A DNA stretch of 5,990 nt from Citromicrobium sp. (GTDB taxonomy: Bacteria > Pseudomonadota > Alphaproteobacteria > Sphingomonadales > Sphingomonadaceae), in the NCBI GenBank assembly GCA_003248395.1, contig QFNA01000116.1:1-5990 (forward strand). The letters are read 5' to 3'. Of the stretch, positions 1-4,785 are shown in pieces (positions within the stretch are counted from its first letter, which is position 1; each line of letters starts with the position of its first letter). Under the pieces are notes generated by a model. That model worked only from the letters and a program-made list of their open reading frames with translations, did not search any database and had not been told where the DNA came from. The position numbers were made by a program, and so were the translations under genes.

Positions 1-2
1 AG

Positions 3-134
3 CCGGAATGGTCGGCCTTGTTCAGTCTACTTGCTACGTTTTTGCTCTGGCGTCACCCCCGCCGCCAGCACCTCTCCCGCGAAGCGGGTTCGTGCAACGA
101 CCCCATAGCTGACACTAGCCGAACAAGGGTATAG
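3..134 (+). CDS. possible C-terminal end of a membrane protein, truncated by the window edge
   Basis: The third forward frame is open from the left edge to a TAG at 132-134. It encodes about 43 residues that begin with a hydrophobic stretch (WSALFSLLATFLLW), followed by a basic stretch (RHPRRQH) and a polar tail. A membrane helix followed by Arg/His-rich residues is a common C-terminus of polytopic membrane proteins; PlsY-type acyltransferases end roughly this way, but the match is too weak to name. The third codon positions are mostly G or C, as expected for coding DNA here. The stop codon overlaps the ribosome binding site of the next gene, which fits a two-gene operon. A 44-codon open frame can arise by chance in GC-rich DNA, and the other two forward frames are open for nearly as long, so this remains tentative. 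Confidence 0.28.
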   Translation, partial: PEWSALFSLLATFLLWRHPRRQHLSREAGSCNDPIADTSRTRV

Positions 135-143
135 AGGTTCGCC

Positions 144-365
144 ATGCGAAAAACTTGGCTGGTATGTGCTCTGATCTCCTTTGCTGTGGCGGGTTTAGTT
201 TGGTCGTTCACGGCAGGTTGGGCAGGCAGACTGGTCTTTCTGCCAGACATGGCTCTGCTCGCATCCGGTGAGTGGCTCGGCTGGGCTTTCGCCGTGGCGT
301 TGATGTATGGACCGCTCGTCTTTGCGGGATGGATGATCGTCAAGGCGTATCGGAACGACAGCTAA
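144..365 (+). CDS. small two-helix inner-membrane protein of unknown function
   Basis: This 73-residue protein is not one I recognise. It has two hydrophobic segments, about residues 5-22 and 46-66, joined by a loop containing Arg29, Pro34, Asp35 and Glu43. Its short tail is KAYRNDS. The N-terminal MRK and the Lys/Arg near the C-terminus suggest that both ends face the cytoplasm (positive-inside rule), giving a helical hairpin. It is rich in Trp (six) and Gly. The start is supported by AGAGG at 133-137, six bases ahead of the ATG. GC content looks somewhat lower than in the oxidase genes. No signal cleavage site or catalytic motif is evident. The next gene runs in the opposite direction, so this gene ends its transcription unit. 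Coding status is likely but not certain, given the size. Confidence 0.6.
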   Translation: MRKTWLVCALISFAVAGLVWSFTAGWAGRLVFLPDMALLASGEWLGWAFAVALMYGPLVFAGWMIVKAYRNDS

Positions 366-413
366 CCACCTTAAAATCGGTCAATAGCGCGCTGCTCGAA
401 TGCCCTTGAAAGC

Positions 414-438
414 TGACGCCCAGCAAACGCGGGCGTTA
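414..438 (-). terminator. hairpin over the arsR-type stop codon, possible weak terminator
   Basis: An 8-bp stem (414-421 with 431-438, one G-U pair) closes a 9-base loop, and two further inner pairs are possible. It includes the stop codon of the minus-strand regulator. On the minus strand the stem is followed only by a short TTT, so termination would be weak. On the plus strand a T-run (ATTTTC) lies about ten bases after the stem. It sits between two convergent genes and could serve either. Confidence 0.35.
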
Positions 439-789
439 CCTAGCTGCTATTTTCTCTTCCAGAACACTGCCTTCCAGTTCTCCCTTCAACCGCGCCAATC
501 CGCTCGCGGCGTGGGCGGCGTGGGGGCCGATCCAGCGGTTGTGGATGGCCTGGATCGGCATGGCGTCGAGATGGTTGAACCGCTCTCGGCCCTTGCGCAC
601 CGGCACCACCAGCCCTGCCTTTTCCAGCACGCGCAGGTGCATCATCACCGTGGTGCGGTCGAGCGTGTCGAACGCTTCTGCCAACTGCTTCGTCGTCAGC
701 GGGCGGAGTTTGAGCGCATCGCAGATTTCGCGACGAATGGGGTTGGCCAGCGCCTTGAACACGGCATCGATCTGATCGTCGATTGACAT
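436..789 (-). CDS. ArsR-family winged-helix transcriptional repressor
   Basis: This 117-residue protein has the full ArsR/SmtB layout. An N-terminal helix carries the family motif ALANPIRREI (13-22). A helix-turn-helix spans about 32-57 with recognition helix DRTTVMMHLRVLEKAG, and a beta wing follows at 61-73 (VVPVRKGRERFNHL). The C-terminal dimer helices contain IHNRWIGPHA and LARLKGELEG. The only cysteine is Cys23 and there is no CxC site, so it is unlikely to sense arsenic or another soft metal the way ArsR does. This subgroup is typically encoded beside an AHSA1/SRPBCC-fold protein, as here, where the partner is divergent and begins 50 bp away. It probably represses itself and the partner through the palindrome at 788-807. 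The signal is unknown. No Shine-Dalgarno precedes the ATG, and the promoter sits almost on the start codon. Confidence 0.93.
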   Translation of the reverse strand: MSIDDQIDAVFKALANPIRREICDALKLRPLTTKQLAEAFDTLDRTTVMMHLRVLEKAGLVVPVRKGRERFNHLDAMPIQAIHNRWIGPHAAHAASGLARLKGELEGSVLEEKIAAR

Positions 790-810
790 GTTATGTTTTT
801 ATAACATATT
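783..810 (+). promoter_or_regulatory. sigma70-type promoter for the AHSA1-like gene
   Basis: A consensus -35 hexamer TTGACA is at 783-788, and CATATT (four of six consensus bases) is at 805-810 with a 16-base spacer. Transcription would start near 817, leaving a short leader that contains the AGGAG at 827-831. The -35 lies inside the first codons of the divergent repressor and the palindrome fills the spacer, which fits repression by occlusion. Confidence 0.5.
788..807. promoter_or_regulatory. palindromic operator of the ArsR-type repressor
   Basis: ATGTTAT (788-794) and ATAACAT (801-807) form a perfect 7-bp inverted repeat around a 6-base spacer. The stretch is strikingly AT-rich for this GC-rich region. 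Dimeric winged-helix regulators bind such sites. It overlaps the regulator's start codon (787-789) and lies between the -35 and -10 elements proposed for the divergent gene, so one bound dimer could block both promoters. That this regulator binds here is inference from position and symmetry. Confidence 0.72.
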
Positions 811-824
811 TGCTCGCCTATCAA
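798..824 (-). promoter_or_regulatory. candidate promoter of the ArsR-type gene, giving a near-leaderless mRNA
   Basis: Read on the minus strand, TTGATA (824-819) and TATAAA (803-798) are separated by 15 bases, slightly short of the usual 16-18. A start seven or so bases after the -10 falls within a few bases of the ATG at 789. The absence of any Shine-Dalgarno sequence in this interval is consistent with leaderless translation. Confidence 0.4.
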
Positions 825-839
825 GCAGGAGCCGAGTCG

Positions 840-1328
840 ATGGAACTGAAATTCCGTGTTGCCGCACGTATCTCCAAGCCGGTCGAGGAGGTGTTCGAGG
901 CCGTCGCCGACCCGAAGCAGCTATCCGCCTATTTCACCACCGGCGGCGCCGAAGGGCGATTGGAAGAAGGCGCGACTGTAACGTGGGACTTCCACGATTA
1001 TCCCGGCGCCTTTCCCGTGTACGTCATCGAAGTTGTTCCGAACGAGCGGATCGTGCTCGAATGGCAGGCGACCGAAGGGGAAGCGCCCAATGTCGAGGGT
1101 GGCGACATGGCCGAGGTCGATTACCGCACCACCGTGACGATGACCTTCAAGCCGGTCGATGGCGACCCGGGCCGCACCATGGTGGAAATCGCCGAAGAAG
1201 GCTGGCGCGAAAACCAGGGCGCGCTGGCGGCGAGTTATGGCAACTGCCAGGGCTGGAGCCAGATGCTCTGCGCGCTTAAGGCGTGGATCGAGCATGGCAT
1301 CAATTTGCGCGAAGGCATGTACAAATAG
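840..1328 (+). CDS. AHSA1/SRPBCC (START-like) fold protein
   Basis: This 162-residue protein belongs to the Activator of Hsp90 ATPase homologue 1-like group of the SRPBCC ligand-binding superfamily. Seen here are the N-terminal strand and helix ELKFRVAARISKPVEEVFEAVADPKQL, the TTGGAEGRLEEGATVTW segment, the strand RIVLEW, and the closing helix with GWSQMLCALKAWIEHGINLREG. The fold makes a deep hydrophobic pocket, but the ligand cannot be read from sequence. An upstream in-frame ATG at 783 would add 19 residues; I prefer 840 because AGGAG (827-831) sits eight bases ahead of it, the fold begins there, and 783 lies within the -35 element. Divergent ArsR/AHSA1 pairs are common, and the regulator next door probably controls this gene. 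Its stop is one base from the stop of the convergent SURF1 gene. Confidence 0.9.
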   Translation: MELKFRVAARISKPVEEVFEAVADPKQLSAYFTTGGAEGRLEEGATVTWDFHDYPGAFPVYVIEVVPNERIVLEWQATEGEAPNVEGGDMAEVDYRTTVTMTFKPVDGDPGRTMVEIAEEGWRENQGALAASYGNCQGWSQMLCALKAWIEHGINLREGMYK

Positions 1329-1329
1329 G

Positions 1330-1908
1330 CTAGGCGCTCATTCGCCTGCGCCGCAGCGCGAGGATATAGATCACCAGCGCGGTCAGCGCGAAGAAGAACC
1401 ACTGCCCGGCGTAGGCGAGGTGGTTGTTGGGAATGTCTGCAGGATCGGGCGGCGAAAGCGGTTCCAGTCCGGCTTGCGGGGGTGAGGCGACGAGGCGCGC
1501 CTCCTTGCCTGCGGGGCCCACGATGCCGGTGACCTCTCCGCCCGACCATGTGACCGTTTGCGGATTGACCGTCCAGCCGAGCGCGACTTCGGCCTCGCCG
1601 CCGCCCGCCAGTGCGCAGCGCGCCATTTGCGCGACGCCTGTCTGTCCCTGCCGGTTGCGACCCGGTGTCGTGCGCTGCGAGAGGACGCGGGTGCAGGTCA
1701 CGCTGCTGCGGCGGTAGAGCGCATCGGTCAATGCGCCCTCGCCGAGCGGGAAATCGACCACGCTATCCTGCCGCGCCACATCGGCATAGCGGGCGAGAAG
1801 CGCCTCTTTCTCCTGCAGCCGCTGCAATTGCCACACGCCGAGGCCGATCATGGTGGCAATCGCGGCGGCGACGATGAGTGTCGGGAGGATAGGAATGCGC
1901 TGGGTCAT
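1330..1908 (-). CDS. SURF1-family cytochrome oxidase assembly protein
   Basis: SURF1 (Shy1 in yeast) is an inner-membrane assembly factor that helps insert or hold heme a in subunit I of aa3-type oxidase. This 192-residue copy has the standard plan: an N-terminal helix (about 6-25) running into GVWQLQRLQEK (24-34), a periplasmic domain, and a C-terminal helix preceded by the hallmark NHLAYAGQWFFFA (162-174), ending in RRRR. It is on the short side for the family, and the central domain appears trimmed rather than broken. It follows coxC by 81 bp, but a strong terminator hairpin lies in that gap, only about 13 bases from this start. No good Shine-Dalgarno is visible, only AGG in TAGGCCCCGCG before the ATG. 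Low output relative to the structural subunit is plausible. Confidence 0.93.
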   Translation of the reverse strand: MTQRIPILPTLIVAAAIATMIGLGVWQLQRLQEKEALLARYADVARQDSVVDFPLGEGALTDALYRRSSVTCTRVLSQRTTPGRNRQGQTGVAQMARCALAGGGEAEVALGWTVNPQTVTWSGGEVTGIVGPAGKEARLVASPPQAGLEPLSPPDPADIPNNHLAYAGQWFFFALTALVIYILALRRRRMSA

Positions 1909-1920
1909 CGCGGGGCCTAG

Positions 1921-1959
1921 AAAGCGAAAAGGGGCAGCCGCGGCGAACCGGGCTGCCCC
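1921..1959 (-). terminator. intrinsic terminator after coxC, in the leader of SURF1
   Basis: On the minus strand a perfect 9-bp GC-rich stem (GGGGCAGCC at 1959-1951 with GGCTGCCCC at 1939-1931) encloses an inner 3-bp stem with a tetraloop at 1941-1950. It is followed directly by TTTTCGCTTT (1930-1921). This is a textbook rho-independent terminator for the coxC transcript. SURF1 begins 12 bases beyond it, so SURF1 expression depends on readthrough or on a separate promoter. Confidence 0.82.
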
Positions 1960-1989
1960 ATTTCCTGTGTCAGCACGTGCCGGCCGGCA

Positions 1990-2811
1990 TCAGTGCGTCG
2001 CAGCGCCCCAGCCGCCCCAGACGTAGACGACGACGAAGAGGAACAGCCACACGACGTCGACGAAGTGCCAGTACCACGCAGCCGCTTCGAAACCGAAGTG
2101 CTGGCGCGGGGTGAAGTGGCCCTTGTAGGTGCGCACGAGGCAGACGATCAGGAAAATCGTCCCGATCAGGACGTGGAAGCCGTGAAACCCGGTCGCCATG
2201 TAGAAGGCCGAGCTGTAGGTATTGCCGCCGAATGCAAAGGGCGCGTGCATGTATTCGTAGGCCTGGATGCAGGTGAAGATCACGCCGAGGATGATCGTCG
2301 CCCACAGGCCTTTCTTCAGCCCTTCACGGTCGCCGTGGATGAGCGAATGGTGCGCCCAGGTGACCGTGGTGCCCGAGCAGAGCAGGATCAGCGTGTTGAG
2401 CAGCGGAAGGCTGAAGGGGTCGATCACCGCCTCGATCGCCTCGGGCGGGAAGACGCCGCCGATCACTTCGGAGATTTCCGAGGGGAACAGGGCGAAATCG
2501 AACCAGCTCCAGAACCAGCCGACGAAGAACATGACCTCCGACGCGATGAACAGGATCATGCCATAGCGCATGTGCAACTGGACCACCGACGTGTGGTCGC
2601 CGCGCTCGGCTTCCTTCACGATGTTCGAGAACCAGGCGTAGAAGGTCGCGATCAACAGGGCTAGGCCGATGCCCAGAACCAGGTGCCCGCCCGACATTTC
2701 GTGCATGTAGAGCACCATGCCGCTGGTGAATGTCAGAGCCGCGATCGAGCCGAGCAGCGGCCAGATATCGGGCTCTAGGATGTGATATTCGTGATTGACG
2801 TTGCCAGCCAT
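1990..2811 (-). CDS. coxC: cytochrome c oxidase subunit III
   Basis: Subunit III (also ctaE) of the aa3-type terminal oxidase is a seven-helix membrane protein that stabilises the catalytic core and sustains proton uptake; it carries no metal centres. The 273 residues show the family signatures: HMRYGMILFIASEVMFFVGW with the conserved helix Glu, WAHHSLIHGDREG, ATGFHGFHVLIGTIFL, and the C-terminal FEAAAWYWHFVDVVWLFLF. The length matches bacterial subunit III. The start MAGNVNHEYHILEP is typical; on the minus strand GAGA lies several bases upstream and AGGA further away, so the ribosome binding site is mediocre. It follows ctaG by 64 bp in the same direction and ends at a strong terminator. Subunits I and II are not in this window. 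Confidence 0.97.
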   Translation of the reverse strand: MAGNVNHEYHILEPDIWPLLGSIAALTFTSGMVLYMHEMSGGHLVLGIGLALLIATFYAWFSNIVKEAERGDHTSVVQLHMRYGMILFIASEVMFFVGWFWSWFDFALFPSEISEVIGGVFPPEAIEAVIDPFSLPLLNTLILLCSGTTVTWAHHSLIHGDREGLKKGLWATIILGVIFTCIQAYEYMHAPFAFGGNTYSSAFYMATGFHGFHVLIGTIFLIVCLVRTYKGHFTPRQHFGFEAAAWYWHFVDVVWLFLFVVVYVWGGWGAATH

Positions 2812-2875
2812 GTGTCTCGCGTCCTGTATGCTTCGAGCGTGCCCTTAAAGCGCAAGCGCGCGCGGGTCCAGAGGC

Positions 2876-3448
2876 TTACTCGCCCGAATCCCTTGCCCGG
2901 TGGAAAGTGTAGGAGAGCGTGATCTGCTCGACGCCGTCCATATTGGGATCATCGAGCGCCTTGGGATCAACGTAATAGAGCACGGGCATCCTGACCTGCT
3001 GCCCCGGCCGCAGTTTCTGTTCGGTGAAACAGAAGCACTGGATCTTGTTGAAATAGGCACCGGCCTGCTCGGGCTCGACATTGAAGGTGGCCGTGCCGAC
3101 CACCTCCTCGTCGGAATTGTTCTGCGCAACGAAGATCGCCATGTCGCGCTGCCCGATGGTGACGGTGTCGGTCACCTGTTCGGGCTTGAAGCTCCAGCCG
3201 AGTGCGGGATCGACATTCCCGTCGAAGCGGACCGAAATCGACTGTGCGCCGAGGGTCTGCGAGGTCTGGGCGGCGAGCGCCGCCTCCCCTTCGGTGGCGC
3301 GCTGCGTCGTGCCGCCGAAGCCGGTGACCTGGCAGAACAGCTGGTAGAGCGGTACCGCGGCATAGCCGAGGCCCAGCATTGCGAGCGCGCCGAGCAGGGC
3401 GAACAGGGCCGTGCGGTGCTTGCGGGTTTCGAGCGAGGCAGTCGTCAT
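2876..3448 (-). CDS. ctaG: cytochrome c oxidase copper chaperone CtaG (Cox11)
   Basis: Cox11/CtaG is a membrane-anchored periplasmic copper protein needed to form the CuB centre of subunit I. This 190-residue protein has a short cytoplasmic N-terminus, one membrane helix (about 14-34), the conserved VPLYQLFCQVTGFGGT with Cys39, and the copper-binding CFCF motif (Cys138 and Cys140) followed by EQKLRPGQ. It ends with the family's VDPKALDDPNMDGVEQITLSYTF. I start at 3448 (MTTASLETRK). An upstream in-frame ATG at 3517 would overlap the preceding small gene and add a Cys/Ser-rich stretch foreign to the family. The gap to that gene is seven bases and no Shine-Dalgarno is present, so initiation probably relies on coupling to the upstream stop. 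Confidence 0.96.
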   Translation of the reverse strand: MTTASLETRKHRTALFALLGALAMLGLGYAAVPLYQLFCQVTGFGGTTQRATEGEAALAAQTSQTLGAQSISVRFDGNVDPALGWSFKPEQVTDTVTIGQRDMAIFVAQNNSDEEVVGTATFNVEPEQAGAYFNKIQCFCFTEQKLRPGQQVRMPVLYYVDPKALDDPNMDGVEQITLSYTFHRARDSGE

Positions 3449-3455
3449 CGGGAGA

Positions 3456-3575
3456 TCACATGCGGACGATGGTGATGGCGTAGAACAGAAGGGCGAGGAA
3501 CAGCAGCACGCCGCCAAGGACGAGATTGCGGCTTTTCTGGCGGCGCCGGTATTCTTTTTCTTCTTCGGGGGTCAT
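3456..3575 (-). CDS. 39-residue CoxF-like single-span membrane protein
   Basis: The product begins MTPEEEKEYRRRQKSRN, strongly charged, and then forms one membrane helix (about 17-37) ending LLFYAITIVRM. Tiny proteins of this pattern, charged N-terminus and then a helix ending FY-x-x-TIV-(K/R), occupy the same slot between ctaB and ctaG in many alphaproteobacteria and have been labelled CoxF; I make that match from memory of the family pattern. The role is unknown but presumably lies in oxidase assembly. Support for a real gene is good. Its ATG overlaps the ctaB stop in an ATGA, a strong AGGGAG Shine-Dalgarno lies seven bases upstream (plus-strand 3583-3588), and ctaG follows seven bases after its stop. 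The N-in, C-out topology follows from the basic N-terminus. Confidence 0.88.
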   Translation of the reverse strand: MTPEEEKEYRRRQKSRNLVLGGVLLFLALLFYAITIVRM

Positions 3576-4492
3576 GCAATCACTCCCTGTGCCGCAAGCA
3601 GGCGGTCGACCACCAGCGCGGCGAATAAGGCGAACAGGTAGAACACGCTGAAGCCGAACATGCGCTTTTCTGGCTTCATCGGATCGTTTTCCGCAGTCTG
3701 GCGGAACGCGACGGGCAGCGAAAGCGCAAGGAAGGCAAGCGACAATGCGAGTGCTGCAACGCCATACAGCCAGCCGGTCGCGCCGATAAACCACGGAGCG
3801 GCGGCAATCGGCACGAGCAGGATACAATAGGCGAGCATCTGGCGGCGGGTGGATTTCTCGCCCCGAACCACGGGCATCATTGGAATGCCGACATTGGCGT
3901 AGTCGGTCTTCACGAACAGAGCGAGCGCCCAGAAATGCGGCGGCGTCCACATGAAGATGATGGCGAAGAGCAACACGGGCATGAGCGTGATGTCGCCGGT
4001 AACCGCCACCCAACCGATTACCGGAGGGAACGCCCCCGCCCCGCCACCGATCACGATGTTCTGCGGCGTGCGCGGTTTCAGCCACATCGTATAGACTACG
4101 GCGTAATAGAAGATCGACAGGGCGAGGATGCCGGCCGCGAGCCAGTTGACCGCCAGCCCCATGATGACCACCGAAGCCGCCGAAATCAGCACGCCGAAAT
4201 CCCGCGCATCGGTGCGCTGCATCCGGCCGGCGGGGAGCGGGCGCGCGGCGGTGCGCTTCATCCCCGCATCGATATCGGCTTCCCACCACTGGTTGAGCGC
4301 CGCCGCCCCGCCCGCGCCCAGCGCGATGCAGAGGATGGCGGTAAAGCCGATCACCGGATGGATCGATCCGGGCGCGGCCAGCAGGCCGCAGAGCCCGGTG
4401 AAGATGACCAGGCTCATCACGCGCGGCTTCGTCAGCGCGAAGAAATCGCGCCAGTCGGCGGGCAGCGCAAGGGTGGCAGAGGATTCGGTCAT
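3572..4492 (-). CDS. ctaB: protoheme IX farnesyltransferase (heme O synthase)
   Basis: CtaB/CyoE/Cox10 adds a farnesyl group to the heme b vinyl at C2, making heme O, the precursor of the heme A used by aa3 oxidase; the CtaA step must be encoded elsewhere. This 306-residue UbiA-superfamily protein has about nine hydrophobic segments. Visible signatures are LTKPRVMSLV (20-29), the polyprenyl-diphosphate/Mg site NQWWEADIDAGMKRT (67-81) followed by RPLPAGR, RTPQNIVIGGGAGAFPPVIGW (141-161), WTPPHFWALAL (182-192), and YANVGIPMMPVVRG (198-211). The first acidic motif reads NxxxExxxD, with Glu71 where Asp is usual. I start at 4492 (MTESSATLAL), which gives family length; an ATG at 4558 would add 22 unrelated residues. 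No Shine-Dalgarno precedes it. It is the first gene of the block and overlaps the next by ATGA. Confidence 0.96.
   Translation of the reverse strand: MTESSATLALPADWRDFFALTKPRVMSLVIFTGLCGLLAAPGSIHPVIGFTAILCIALGAGGAAALNQWWEADIDAGMKRTAARPLPAGRMQRTDARDFGVLISAASVVIMGLAVNWLAAGILALSIFYYAVVYTMWLKPRTPQNIVIGGGAGAFPPVIGWVAVTGDITLMPVLLFAIIFMWTPPHFWALALFVKTDYANVGIPMMPVVRGEKSTRRQMLAYCILLVPIAAAPWFIGATGWLYGVAALALSLAFLALSLPVAFRQTAENDPMKPEKRMFGFSVFYLFALFAALVVDRLLAAQGVIA
3583..3588 (-). promoter_or_regulatory. strong ribosome binding site of the CoxF-like gene, inside the ctaB end
   Basis: AGGGAG on the minus strand lies seven bases before the ATG at 3575, within the last codons of ctaB. It is the best Shine-Dalgarno in the oxidase block and fixes the start of the 39-residue gene. 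Together with the ATGA overlap it points to tight translational coupling. Confidence 0.7.
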
Positions 4493-4545
4493 CGGGAGGT
4501 GTTCGCGCCTATACAGAGCGAAGCGCGAAAGGGAAAGCGGACGCG

Positions 4546-4567
4546 AAAGTTCACTCAAAGTTCACTC
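4546..4567. repeat. perfect tandem repeat of an 11-bp unit upstream of ctaB
   Basis: AAAGTTCACTC occurs twice in direct succession (4546-4556 and 4557-4567), 54 to 75 bp before the ctaB start. Eleven bases is about one helical turn, so a protein binding each unit would sit on the same DNA face. A regulatory role is inference; a chance duplication is also possible. Confidence 0.7.
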
Positions 4568-4768
4568 GAAATCGGCGCGCTGCATCAGGTCGGAATGCGG
4601 GAGGAGAAACAGGGGCGAGAATCAAGCATGAGCGACATTACCACAGCGTCTTGGGTGTAGGAAAACGCCTAGGGGCTGAGCGCAGGGTCCGATTGCGACG
4701 AAATTGCGGACGTTGGTTTAATCGCACAGAGCATAGATTGCTCGCGCCACTTGAAGGCGTTACCGGTT

Positions 4769-4781
4769 AGGAGGCGAGGGG
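4769..4781 (+). promoter_or_regulatory. ribosome binding site of the lipoprotein gene
   Basis: AGGAGG (4769-4774) is a full Shine-Dalgarno 11 bases before the ATG at 4786, slightly far. A second purine run, GAGGGG (4776-4781), lies closer. Together they support the ATG as the start, although a GTG at 4792 in the same frame is possible. Confidence 0.55.
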
Positions 4782-4785
4782 TGAA

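Larger units (their letters stand above)
4493..4785. other. 293-bp non-coding divergent spacer upstream of ctaB
   Basis: This gap separates ctaB (minus) from the lipoprotein gene (plus) and must contain the start signals of both. I see no RNA gene and no remnant of coxA or coxB in any minus-strand frame. It carries the 11-bp tandem repeat at 4546-4567, a 5-bp inverted repeat GAGCA/TGCTC at 4729-4743, and a near-repeat ATTGCGACG / ATTGCGGACG at 4692-4712. Possible promoter hexamers for the plus gene are TTGGTT (4713-4718) and TAGATT (4734-4739), 15 bases apart and weak. No convincing ctaB promoter could be picked by eye. Confidence 0.6.

Noticed and set aside
76..88. Hairpin CCCGC-GAA-GCGGG as a terminator
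   Set aside because: The stem is only five pairs with a three-base loop and no T-run; it is common in GC-rich DNA.
436..789. Plus-strand open frames across the ArsR-type gene (for example 400-786)
   Set aside because: They lie opposite a protein with full family motifs, lack a good ribosome binding site, and their His/Arg-rich composition is typical of antisense frames in GC-rich DNA.
783..839. Earlier ATG (783) for the AHSA1-like gene, adding 19 residues
   Set aside because: It would sit within the -35 element and the divergent repressor's first codons, and has no ribosome binding site; 840 has AGGAG at good spacing and starts the fold.
1993..2664. Long plus-strand frame (223 codons) opposite coxC, and similar frames opposite ctaG and ctaB
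   Set aside because: Their Asp/Glu/Arg-rich, low-complexity translations are shadows of membrane protein genes on the other strand.
2812..2875. GC-rich GCGC/GCGC stem between ctaG and coxC as a terminator
   Set aside because: The stem is about four pairs with three T residues after it, too weak; coxC most likely shares the ctaG transcript.
3449..3517. Longer ctaG start at 3517
   Set aside because: The added Cys/Ser/Pro-rich residues do not fit Cox11, and the extension overlaps the CoxF-like gene by more than half.
4493..4558. Longer ctaB start at 4558
   Set aside because: The extra 22 residues are basic and unlike CtaB N-termini; the start at 4492 gives the usual length.
4628..4660. Ten-codon frame MSDITTASWV as a leader peptide
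   Set aside because: It has no ribosome binding site, no pairing hairpins after it and no amino-acid bias that would suggest attenuation.
4493..4785. Possible remnant of coxA (ctaD) C-terminus upstream of ctaB
   Set aside because: I read the three minus-strand frames and found only short open stretches with stops and none of the expected C-terminal motifs.
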